Assembly: GCA_913052275.1 (NCBI GenBank)
Contig: CAJXDX010000088.1
Span: 1-7,278 of the forward strand
Direction: 5' to 3'
Length of the DNA stretch: 7,278 nucleotides
Source: an uncultured Pseudomonadota bacterium
GTDB lineage: Bacteria; SAR324; NAC60-12
Made by a program: the position numbers and the translations under genes. The notes under the pieces were generated by a model. The model saw only the letters and a list, made by a program, of their open reading frames with translations. It had not been told where the DNA came from and ran no database searches. This document shows, in pieces, positions 1-6,081 of the stretch; positions within the stretch are counted from its first letter, which is position 1, and every line of letters starts with the position of its first letter.

Positions 1-1
1 A

Positions 2-55
2 CGTCCTCATGAAACCCCTGACAGGTTTGAATTCACTGTAAGCGGGTTATTTTAA
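2..55 (+). CDS. Possible 3' end of an unidentified upstream gene
   Basis: The frame starting at base 2 is open from the window edge to a TAA at 53-55, giving 17 residues ending in FEFTVSGLF. The other two forward frames stop sooner, at 10-12 and 39-41. A reading frame this short can be open by chance, and the residues do not match a tail I recognise. In particular they do not look like the usual end of ProB, the common partner of ProA. If real, the gene ends 47 bases before proA on the same strand. Confidence 0.2.
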   Translation, partial: RPHETPDRFEFTVSGLF

Positions 56-102
56 AATTTTTATAAAAAATTCGTATCTAAACTTTAATCAATATCAACA
101 AA

Positions 103-1440
103 ATGGGTGAGCTAAATGTTTCACAGTCAATGCAGCAGCATGTGAAACAGGCACGTGATGCCAGCCTTGCAATGGCAAATATTGATACCTCACAGAAAAA
201 TAAAATTCTGCATGATCTAGCAGAAACACTGCGTGAAAATTCCGATGGGATATTGGCTGAGAACGCCAAGGACATGACAGTTGCCAACAAAATGCTGGAA
301 AAGGGAGAACTTACTGGCAGTGCATGCAGGCGTGTGATGCTTAACCAAGTCAAGATTGACCAGATGGCTCAAAATTGTGAAAGCGTTGAAGCCCTGCCAG
401 ATCCTGCAGGCAAAACGGTGAAGGCAACTCGTCTGGATAATGGACTGGATCTTCACTGCGTTTCATGTCCGATCGGGGTCATACTGGTGATCTTTGAATC
501 ACGTCCGGATGTGGTTGTTCAGATTTCTGCTCTTGCCCTCAAATCAGGAAATGCTGTAATTCTGAAAGGAGGGAAAGAAGCCCAAAATTCAAATCGTGTG
601 TTGGCAGGACTGATTCGAAAAACTTTGGAAAAAAGTAATTCTGTTCCGGAAAATGCCATCATTTTAGTGGAAACTCGGGATGAAGTGACTGAGCTGGTAA
701 AAATCGGCTCCGGAATTGATTTAATTATTCCCAGAGGCAGTAACGAACTAGTCAGGCATATTCAGGAAAACGCGCGTGCTCCTGTGCTTGGTCATGGTGA
801 TGGAATCTGTCATGTGTATCTGCATGAGGATGCAGACCAGGAAAAAAGCCGAGAGGTCGCGCTTGATGCAAAACTTGATTATCCTGCTGTCTGCAATGCG
901 CTTGAGACTCTGCTTGTTCATCAGAAATATCCGGATCGTTGGCTTGCGAACATTTTGATTAAAATGCAGGAGTCTGGGGTAGAATTAAGAGTCTGTCCGG
1001 AAACAAAAAAACGTCTGGAATCATATCCGGATTTAAATTTATCTGCAGCAGCAGATATAGACTGGGAAACTGAGTATGTAGACTTAATCCTTTCTATAAA
1101 AACTGTCAAATCTTCAGAAGAAGCAGTAGAACACATCAGCCAGTTTGGATCCAAACATACAGAAGCAATTGTAACCGAGAATTCAGACCTTGCTGAGTGG
1201 TTCATGAACACTGTTGACGCAGCAGGAGTATTCTGGAACGCCTCAACCCGCTTTGCTGACGGTTTTCGTTATGGTTTGGGAGCAGAAGTAGTGGTAAGCA
1301 CTGGAAAAACCCATGCCCGCGGTCCTGTGGGTCTTGAGGGTCTTGTAATTTACAAATACAAATTATATGGTAATGGCCATGTTGCAGGAAGTTACGGTAA
1401 AGGTAAAAAAGATTTTATTCATCAGGACATTAAATTGTGA
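103..1440 (+). CDS. proA: Gamma-glutamyl phosphate reductase (glutamate-5-semialdehyde dehydrogenase)
   Basis: ProA is a cytoplasmic enzyme that reduces gamma-glutamyl phosphate with NADPH to glutamate-5-semialdehyde, the second step of proline synthesis from glutamate. The 445 residues are close to, slightly longer than, the usual 415-435. Recognisable blocks are PIGVILVIFESRPDVVVQ (about 123-140), LKSGNAVILKGG (146-157, cofactor-binding fold), IPRGSNELVR (209-218), VLGHGDGICHVY (228-239) and DYPAVCNALETLLVH (259-273). The last contains the catalytic cysteine C264. NASTRFADGFRYGLGAEV (379-396) and HARGPVGLEGL (404-414) close the aldehyde-dehydrogenase fold. The start at 103 puts the conserved QKN motif at residue 31, as usual in the family; ATG 130 is the alternative. 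No Shine-Dalgarno sequence precedes it, only the A-rich ATCAACAAA. The usual partner proB is not in the window, and the next gene lies 45 bases downstream. Confidence 0.97.
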   Translation: MGELNVSQSMQQHVKQARDASLAMANIDTSQKNKILHDLAETLRENSDGILAENAKDMTVANKMLEKGELTGSACRRVMLNQVKIDQMAQNCESVEALPDPAGKTVKATRLDNGLDLHCVSCPIGVILVIFESRPDVVVQISALALKSGNAVILKGGKEAQNSNRVLAGLIRKTLEKSNSVPENAIILVETRDEVTELVKIGSGIDLIIPRGSNELVRHIQENARAPVLGHGDGICHVYLHEDADQEKSREVALDAKLDYPAVCNALETLLVHQKYPDRWLANILIKMQESGVELRVCPETKKRLESYPDLNLSAAADIDWETEYVDLILSIKTVKSSEEAVEHISQFGSKHTEAIVTENSDLAEWFMNTVDAAGVFWNASTRFADGFRYGLGAEVVVSTGKTHARGPVGLEGLVIYKYKLYGNGHVAGSYGKGKKDFIHQDIKL

Positions 1441-1453
1441 CAATAGATATTTA

Positions 1454-1482
1454 AGTTGTTTTAGTAGAACTAAAATTCAACT
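1454..1482 (+). promoter_or_regulatory. Hairpin directly upstream of the TerB-like gene start
   Basis: Arms AGTTGTTTTAGT (1454-1465) and ACTAAAA-TT-CAACT (1469-1482) pair over 12 positions with a TT bulge at 1476-1477 and an AGA loop (1466-1468). The structure fills most of the 45-base gap after proA and ends three bases before the ATG at 1486. No T-tract follows, so it does not look like an intrinsic terminator for proA. As RNA it would cover the ribosome landing zone of the next gene, so translational control or a processing site is the more natural inference. The pairing is seen; the role is not shown. Confidence 0.45.
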
Positions 1483-1485
1483 GCC

Positions 1486-1971
1486 ATGTATAAATTACAT
1501 TTAGATCGAGAATTAGCTAAAGATGTTTTTATAAATTCCTCAAAAGAAACACTCGACTGGGTTGTAAACGCAATCGCAAACATTGTAGTTGCTGACGGGA
1601 TAATTGAAAAACATGAGTTTGTAGCTCTGCAGGAAGCTATTGGACTGCTTGAAAATAAGGAAGAAATTCATGCATTAATGGATAGAGTGAAAAAAAAGGA
1701 AATAATAGAGATCAAGACCATCAGAATAATCGATGAATTAGCTATCAAAGTATTCTTTTACCTAGCTGCAATAGCTGTAATTGACGGAGAACTCAAGAAA
1801 AGTGAAGCAGAAATGCTGAAAAAATGTGGACTTTGCATGGGACTGGATGATGATTTAATAAAAGCTGTAATACAGTGGACTTTAAAACAAATGGAAATCA
1901 ACCGCAAATTGAAAGAGGATTTAACAAAGAGTAATAATTTTCGCTCGCGTATAATTGACAGCATTCTATGA
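1486..1971 (+). CDS. TerB-like domain protein (tellurite resistance/stress family), function unknown
   Basis: This is a 161-residue, charged, apparently all-helical protein with no signal peptide or membrane segment, so cytoplasmic. Two copies of the acidic motif typical of TerB-like domains are visible: VVADGIIEKHE (34-44) and VIDGELKKSE (98-107), about 63 residues apart, each followed by a predicted helix. In characterised TerB the aspartates and glutamates of such motifs bind metal. Whether this protein does so is inference, and TerB-like domains occur in many proteins unrelated to tellurite. No other ter genes are nearby. The start has no Shine-Dalgarno sequence and sits just behind a hairpin. 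Codons 69-71 (1689-1697) are AAA AAA AAG, part of an A8 run between the two motifs. The porin gene follows after 129 bases. Fold assignment is reasonable; function is unknown. Confidence 0.7.
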   Translation: MYKLHLDRELAKDVFINSSKETLDWVVNAIANIVVADGIIEKHEFVALQEAIGLLENKEEIHALMDRVKKKEIIEIKTIRIIDELAIKVFFYLAAIAVIDGELKKSEAEMLKKCGLCMGLDDDLIKAVIQWTLKQMEINRKLKEDLTKSNNFRSRIIDSIL

Positions 1972-2015
1972 ATTAGTAATAGAAACAATTATCACCATTA
2001 AATATACTGTATTTG

Positions 2016-2062
2016 CAGGGTATTCTTTAGATAAGAATGTAGCTGTTACCCTGTTTTCTGTT
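2016..2062 (+). terminator. Two-part stem-loop with T-rich tail after the TerB-like gene
   Basis: The outer stem CAGGGTA (2016-2022) pairs perfectly with TACCCTG (2047-2053). Inside it, TTCTT (2023-2027) pairs with AAGAA (2033-2037) around the loop TAGAT, leaving a 9-base bulge at 2038-2046. TTTTCTGTT (2054-2062) follows at once. A GC-containing stem plus a T-rich tail fits a moderate rho-independent terminator for the upstream gene. It could equally be a structured leader element of the porin mRNA, whose ATG is at 2101. Confidence 0.45.
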
Positions 2063-2100
2063 CACAATAAATAATTATTTTTTCGTATTTTCAATATTAT

Positions 2101-3681
2101 ATGCCTACCTGTCTTCGGATTTGTGCAATCCGACTAGGTTCAATCTTTCCTGCCTTAATCTTATTGATTTTTTTGACAGACGTCCGCTCGGCGTATGCGC
2201 AGGCTAATTTTGTTCCATTGGAAAGAGGTGATGTTTCTGAACGAGAAGAAAATCTTACATTTTCTCCAGGTTTAAAACTCTCAGGAGATTACAGATTTCG
2301 AACGTCGAAGATTCATTCGCAGACTCTACCGGAATCACGTCCGGTAACCAATTCTCCGGAAGAATTTTCTTTTGACCAGGATCTGCGTATTCATCTGCGT
2401 TCAATGGTACACCGGGTGATTTCCTTAAACCTGGAAATTGCAACCAATCAGGAACCAATTTATCGGTCAGATATCAGGGCATCCCGGACTTCCCGTATAA
2501 CAGGATCTGAATCACAAGCAGCAAATCTCACTGCAAGACAATCCTATCTGGAACTTAACAGGAATCCGAATGAAGAGACAAAATTAGGAAAACATGTGAT
2601 TAACATTGGTGACCGCAGGGGTAAAGTCTTCTCAGGAATCCTCAGTGGTTTTTCACAGCGCTGCAAAGCAGGTACATGGTGTTATGAGATTGGAGGGATG
2701 AAGCTTTCTTCGGCAGACGCTGACTGGCTGTATTTCTTTTCACTGGATTACCCATTCTGGCATGAAGTAGATTCTCAAGGAGAAATTATTGATTCCCTAC
2801 GGTTAGAATTATTCCGTATCAAATACACAGAACACGATGTCCCCTTAGGACTGAACAATGTACCTGCGAGGCGCATTTCTGACAGTACTTTAGCCAGCCT
2901 TGAAAGTAGTGGTTTCAAATCAGGAAGCAGCTGCAATTCAAGTCTCAAGGATTACACTCTTAATTCTGACTGCAAACCGATTTACTACAATGCACACGAA
3001 CAGGAATATTTTGGACTGCGAATAAATTGGGAAACACCTGTATGGGCTGTTTATGCTGATATTATTTCCAATCAGGGCAATCGAAATTATTTCCTCTATG
3101 ATGACAGGCATAATCTGGAGAAAAGAAAAATTTCCGGAGGGGCCGCCGAACTACAACTCAGCTGGAAAAGGGACGGTGATGAATTTACATTTATCAGCAT
3201 GATGGCACAGGGTGATGATCAGCTGGAGGACAGCAGCAGAAATGGAGTTAATTACAAACGGAATCTGGAAGGATATTATGAAATTGCGCCGGGGAATTAT
3301 CGCGGCACACAGTTTTACTTCAACGGTGGCAGCCCTGAACTCAACAGCGGTACAGGACTCGGACACTCCATAAACAACACGCAAATGAACGGATTGCGTT
3401 ACCGCTATGACATCCCCGAAACAACTTCTGTTTATCGTTTTGGGCTTTACCAGCTTAAGCGCCTCAAACCAGTAATTGACGCTCTTGGCAAAAAATCAAC
3501 CATGATCGGTAATGAATGGGATAATACTTTCACTATGCAGATAATAAATCATGCTGAACTGGACCTGGATTTTAACGCATTCGTGCCTTCAGGAGCATTC
3601 AGTTATGATGACCATACTGCTTCAAGCGGAGAGAAACACCTTATCTTTCATTTTGCAGGAAGACTTACTTACTCATTCTGA
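2101..3681 (+). CDS. Outer-membrane beta-barrel protein, alginate-export/porin-like
   Basis: The 526-residue precursor starts with a clear signal peptide: Arg near the N-terminus, hydrophobic core about 15-26 (IFPALILLIFLT), and a likely signal-peptidase I site after AYA or AQA near residues 33-36. The mature part alternates polar and hydrophobic residues and is rich in aromatic strands such as LKLSGDYRFR, LRIHLRSMV and EYFGLRINW. It ends in RLTYSF, the C-terminal Phe typical of barrels recognised by the BAM machinery. The final 60 residues (EWDNTFTMQ, then LDLDFNAFVPSGAF) resemble the end of alginate-export (AlgE-like) barrels. I infer a channel for an unknown solute; no alginate genes are nearby, so alginate itself is unsupported. 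Four mature cysteines fall in two pairs, C188/C194 and C278/C291. The start has no Shine-Dalgarno sequence. hisB begins 30 bases downstream. Confidence 0.75.
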   Translation: MPTCLRICAIRLGSIFPALILLIFLTDVRSAYAQANFVPLERGDVSEREENLTFSPGLKLSGDYRFRTSKIHSQTLPESRPVTNSPEEFSFDQDLRIHLRSMVHRVISLNLEIATNQEPIYRSDIRASRTSRITGSESQAANLTARQSYLELNRNPNEETKLGKHVINIGDRRGKVFSGILSGFSQRCKAGTWCYEIGGMKLSSADADWLYFFSLDYPFWHEVDSQGEIIDSLRLELFRIKYTEHDVPLGLNNVPARRISDSTLASLESSGFKSGSSCNSSLKDYTLNSDCKPIYYNAHEQEYFGLRINWETPVWAVYADIISNQGNRNYFLYDDRHNLEKRKISGGAAELQLSWKRDGDEFTFISMMAQGDDQLEDSSRNGVNYKRNLEGYYEIAPGNYRGTQFYFNGGSPELNSGTGLGHSINNTQMNGLRYRYDIPETTSVYRFGLYQLKRLKPVIDALGKKSTMIGNEWDNTFTMQIINHAELDLDFNAFVPSGAFSYDDHTASSGEKHLIFHFAGRLTYSF

Positions 3682-3711
3682 TATGTCATTTCCAAATCCA
3701 GAAGGGGATTT

Positions 3712-4305
3712 ATGAAACAAAAAAGAATCGCAAAGATTGAACGAATAACCAGCGAAACGAAAATAAAACTAGAACTTAACCTTGACGGTTCCGGAAAAGC
3801 GGATGTTAAAACCGGAATAGGATTTCTGGACCATATGCTGGATTTGTGGGCCTTTCACGGTTTGTTCAATCTAAAATTAACCTGCAAAGGCGATCTGGAA
3901 ATTGATGCCCATCACACAACTGAAGATATCGCTCTTGCGCTTGGGAGTGCCCTGGACGAAGCAGTTGGTGAAAAAAAAGGAATTGTTCGATACGGTTATT
4001 CCTATCTCCCCATGGATGAAGCACTGCTGCGGGTTGCACTTGATTTGTCAGGCAGACCTGAATTTGTCTTTTCCGGAGAATTTGCACAGTCATCTATAGG
4101 CCATCTGGACACTCAGATGATCAGGCACTTTTTCAAATCACTGGCCATGTCTTCCAGGATGACCCTGCATATGTCCATTCTTTATGGAATAAACGATCAT
4201 CACAAATGCGAAGGTCTGTTTAAGGCATTAGGAAGGGCATTAAGGCAGGCTGTTGAAATTGATCCCCGTCGTACTGGAGTAGCATCAACCAAGGGGATTC
4301 TCTGA
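3712..4305 (+). CDS. hisB: Imidazoleglycerol-phosphate dehydratase
   Basis: This monofunctional HisB dehydrates imidazole glycerol phosphate to imidazole acetol phosphate in histidine synthesis. At 197 residues it has the normal length for the dehydratase alone, without the phosphatase domain fused in enterobacteria. Visible hallmarks are TGIGFLDHML (34-43), the metal-binding DAHHTTED (65-72), PMDEAL (100-105), DLSGRP (111-116), HLDTQMIRHFF (131-141) and the second metal-binding NDHHKCE (161-167). The two HH-x2-E clusters carry the histidines and glutamates that bind Mn2+ in the family. The start is supported by AAGGGG at 3702-3707, the only clear Shine-Dalgarno-type site before a plus-strand gene here. 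hisH follows after five bases. An A8 run (3971-3978) lies at codons 87-89. No promoter is evident in the 30-base gap, so transcription may come from upstream or from within the porin gene. Confidence 0.97.
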   Translation: MKQKRIAKIERITSETKIKLELNLDGSGKADVKTGIGFLDHMLDLWAFHGLFNLKLTCKGDLEIDAHHTTEDIALALGSALDEAVGEKKGIVRYGYSYLPMDEALLRVALDLSGRPEFVFSGEFAQSSIGHLDTQMIRHFFKSLAMSSRMTLHMSILYGINDHHKCEGLFKALGRALRQAVEIDPRRTGVASTKGIL

Positions 4306-4310
4306 TTATC

Positions 4311-4913
4311 ATGAATGTAATCATTGATTACAATGTGGGTAATCTGCATAACCTGAAAAACGCTTTGGATTACAGTGGAATTGAAAGTAAACTTGTCTCC
4401 AATGCAGATGATGTTAAAAAAGCAGATCGAATCCTGCTACCGGGAGTGGGTGCTTTTGCTCCGGCCATGGATAATTTAAAACAATCAGGAATGCTTGAGG
4501 CACTGCATGAAAAAGTTCAGTCAGGAACTCCAATGCTGGGAGTTTGTGTGGGGGCACAATTGTTGATGGATAACAGCGAAGAAGATGGTTTGCATGACGG
4601 ATTAGGCTGGATTCAAGGGAAAGTGAAACGTTTCAGTCATGAACTGAAAATTCCTCAAATTGGCTGGAACTCCGTTACACAGCAAAAAAAAAATCTACTG
4701 TTCAAGGATGTTTCTGATGAAATGCACTTTTACTTTGTTCACTCCTATCACTTGGAGCCTTCAAACAGTAATCAGGTTCTAGGAATCACTAATTATGGAT
4801 ATGATTTTGCTTCAGTTGTCTGTAAAGACAATTTGTGGGGTGTACAGTTTCATCCTGAAAAAAGCCAAAATGCGGGACTGCAGTTGTTGAAAAACTTCTG
4901 TACGCTCACATAG
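4311..4913 (+). CDS. hisH: Imidazole glycerol phosphate synthase, glutaminase subunit
   Basis: HisH hydrolyses glutamine and passes ammonia to HisF, which makes imidazole glycerol phosphate and AICAR. The 200 residues match the family. The class I amidotransferase triad is complete: C79 in GVCVGAQLL (77-85), H181 and E183 in VQFHPEKSQ (178-186). The oxyanion-strand motif PGVGAF (44-49) and the opening IIDYNVGNL (4-12) are typical, supporting the start at 4311. HisH normally works only as a HisF heterodimer, but neither hisF nor hisA is in the window; after 98 bases comes ndk. Translation is probably coupled to hisB (gap TTATC); AAGGGG at 4292-4296 lies 14 bases upstream, rather far. An A10 run at 4684-4693 (codons 125-128) is a likely slippage or sequencing-error site. 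Confidence 0.96.
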   Translation: MNVIIDYNVGNLHNLKNALDYSGIESKLVSNADDVKKADRILLPGVGAFAPAMDNLKQSGMLEALHEKVQSGTPMLGVCVGAQLLMDNSEEDGLHDGLGWIQGKVKRFSHELKIPQIGWNSVTQQKKNLLFKDVSDEMHFYFVHSYHLEPSNSNQVLGITNYGYDFASVVCKDNLWGVQFHPEKSQNAGLQLLKNFCTLT

Positions 4914-4925
4914 AGCTTTCTCAAG

Positions 4926-4977
4926 TTCAAATAGAATAATTTGAAAAATTAACGCTTGGTCCTGAAAATGGATCCAA
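4926..4977 (+). promoter_or_regulatory. Two tandem inverted repeats in the hisH-ndk gap, with a candidate ndk promoter
   Basis: The first repeat is perfect: TTCAAAT (4926-4932) and ATTTGAA (4939-4945) around AGAATA. The second is TTGGTCC (4956-4962) and GGA-T-CCAA (4970-4977), seven pairs with one bulged T. Neither is followed by a T-tract on the plus strand, so neither looks like an intrinsic terminator of hisH. TTGAAA (4941-4946) and GAAAAT (4964-4969), 17 bases apart, form a plausible -35/-10 pair for ndk and overlap both repeats. That would make the repeats possible operators. The repeats are seen; the promoter is a weak match. Confidence 0.35.
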
Positions 4978-5011
4978 AGAAAAAAACAATAACAATTTAA
5001 TTTATAAAATA

Positions 5012-5443
5012 ATGGCACTGGAACAAACTTTTTCAATCATCAAGCCAGACGGAGTAAGGCGGAACCTTGTGGGAAAAATACTCAGTCGATTTGAAGAAAA
5101 TAACCTGCGTATTGTTGCTACCAAAATGATTCACATGACCAGGTTGGAGGCAGAAGGGTTTTACGCGGTTCACCGTGAACGTCCTTTCTTCAGTGAACTC
5201 ACACAATTCATGAGCTCCGGACCGGTAGTGGTATCAATTCTTGAAGGTGAGAACGCTGTTTCACATCACAGGGAAATAATGGGAGCAACTAATCCTGCCG
5301 AGGCAGCAGAAGGAACAATTAGACGTGAGTATGCAGAGAGTCTGGGTGAAAATACAGTCCATGGCTCAGACAGTATTGAAAACGCGGCTGTTGAAATTGC
5401 GTACTTCTTTTCACAGACAGAGAGAGTAAACTCTGCTGGCTGA
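5012..5443 (+). CDS. ndk: Nucleoside diphosphate kinase
   Basis: Ndk transfers the gamma phosphate of ATP to other (deoxy)nucleoside diphosphates through a phosphohistidine, balancing NTP and dNTP pools in the cytoplasm. The 143 residues are the normal size. All family landmarks are present: K11 in IIKPDGV, Y51, R87, T93 in GATNP, R104, N114 and the phosphorylated H117 in NTVHGSDS (114-121). The start at 5012 gives the usual N-terminus MALEQTFSIIKPDG. There is no Shine-Dalgarno sequence; the leader is an A/T-rich, apparently unstructured stretch. A separate transcription unit is plausible because of the structured 98-base gap upstream and the terminator-like hairpin at its 3' end. Confidence 0.98.
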   Translation: MALEQTFSIIKPDGVRRNLVGKILSRFEENNLRIVATKMIHMTRLEAEGFYAVHRERPFFSELTQFMSSGPVVVSILEGENAVSHHREIMGATNPAEAAEGTIRREYAESLGENTVHGSDSIENAAVEIAYFFSQTERVNSAG

Positions 5444-5454
5444 CTTCCTTTTTT
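5411..5454 (+). terminator. Probable rho-independent terminator of ndk, overlapping its stop codon
   Basis: TCA-CAG-a-CAGAG (5411-5422) pairs with CTCTG-CTG-gc-TGA (5431-5443), eleven pairs with a one-base and a two-base bulge, around an 8-base loop. CTTCC and then TTTTTT (5449-5454) follow. The stem lies in the last codons of ndk and includes the TGA stop. The bulges and the five-base offset to the T-run lower confidence. Confidence 0.5.
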
Positions 5455-5463
5455 GATTTATTG

Positions 5464-5489
5464 AAAAAGCCTCTGTTTCAGCAAAGCTT
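5464..5489 (-). terminator. Probable terminator of the membrane protein-engB unit
   Basis: On the minus strand AAGCTTT (5489-5483) pairs with GAGGCTT (5473-5467), with two G-T pairs, around a 9-base loop, and the T-run continues to 5464. It sits 11 bases past the engB stop. Together with the ndk hairpin it separates the convergent units. Confidence 0.5.
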
Positions 5490-5499
5490 CAGTTAATTC

Positions 5500-6081
5500 T
5501 TAGGTTTCAATCCAGGGAATCAATTTTTTCCAGATCTCTTCCCTCCTTCCATATTGCATTGAGGAATGCCCAAGTGGAACAGACTCAATGCAAAGATCAT
5601 GTTTGATTTTTTGTAGATGTTTTTGAACCTGTCCTCGCTTTAATTTGTCAATTTTACTTGCTACAATCAGTGACGGCCGCTGATAATATTCCAGCCACTC
5701 CAGCAATTGCCTGTCCTGTACAGTGGGATTGTGCCTGCAGTCAATAATCAGCACCACATTTCTAAGAGTTTCACGCTCACTTAAATAAGCTTCAACAAGG
5801 TTCTGCCATTTGCGCCGAACGCTTTCCGGAACCTTTGCGTAACCATATCCGGGGAGATCAACAAAATAAAATTGGTCATTAATCTTGAAAAAATTAATCA
5901 ATTGAGTTTTTCCGGGTGTTGCACTGGTTTTAACCAGTTTCTTTCTATTGAGAAGAGAATTGATCAGTGTGGATTTGCCTACGTTAGAACGTCCGGCAAA
6001 AGCAATCTCAGGGAGTGTTGCTGCAGGGAATTGCCTTGTTGTTGATGCACTCAGCAGAAATTCAGCAGAGTGGATTTTCAT
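5500..6081 (-). CDS. engB: Ribosome-biogenesis GTPase YsxC/EngB
   Basis: EngB is an essential cytoplasmic GTPase in many bacteria that helps late assembly of the 50S subunit. The 193 residues match the usual single-domain length. The GTPase motifs are in order: G1 GRSNVGKST (30-38), G2 threonine in TSATPGKTQ (T55), G3 DLPGYGYAKV (75-84), G4 SKID (142-145, where the family usually has TKxD) and G5 near HSS (172-174). The Ser-for-Thr change in G4 leaves the base-reading K143 and D145 intact. The start overlaps the stop of the upstream membrane-protein gene as ATGA (6078-6081) with no own Shine-Dalgarno sequence, so translation is probably by termination-reinitiation. A terminator-like hairpin follows at 5489-5464. 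Confidence 0.97.
   Translation of the reverse strand: MKIHSAEFLLSASTTRQFPAATLPEIAFAGRSNVGKSTLINSLLNRKKLVKTSATPGKTQLINFFKINDQFYFVDLPGYGYAKVPESVRRKWQNLVEAYLSERETLRNVVLIIDCRHNPTVQDRQLLEWLEYYQRPSLIVASKIDKLKRGQVQKHLQKIKHDLCIESVPLGHSSMQYGRREEIWKKLIPWIET

Noticed and set aside
12..28. AAACC/GGTTT inverted repeat near the window start as a terminator
   Set aside because: Only five pairs and no T-tract directly after it.
18..67. Promoter for proA from CTGACA (18-23), TAAAAT (53-58) or TATAAA (62-67)
   Set aside because: No combination has acceptable 16-18 base spacing, so no promoter is called.
776..1211. Open frames overlapping proA on both strands (776-958 plus, 921-1211 minus)
   Set aside because: They lie entirely inside a fully conserved enzyme gene and have no independent support.
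2004..2018. LexA-like sequence (ATACTGTAT followed by CAG) upstream of the porin gene
   Set aside because: The CTG and CAG half-sites are only six bases apart instead of ten, and no SOS gene is nearby.
2069..2080. Perfect 12-base palindrome AAATAATTATTT before the porin, reminiscent of a Fur-type box
   Set aside because: Made only of A and T in a very AT-rich gap and lacking the GATAAT half-site; chance is the better explanation.
2061..2091. TTCACA and TATTTT as a porin promoter
   Set aside because: The 19-base spacer is too long and the -10 is weak; the region is too AT-rich to be distinctive.
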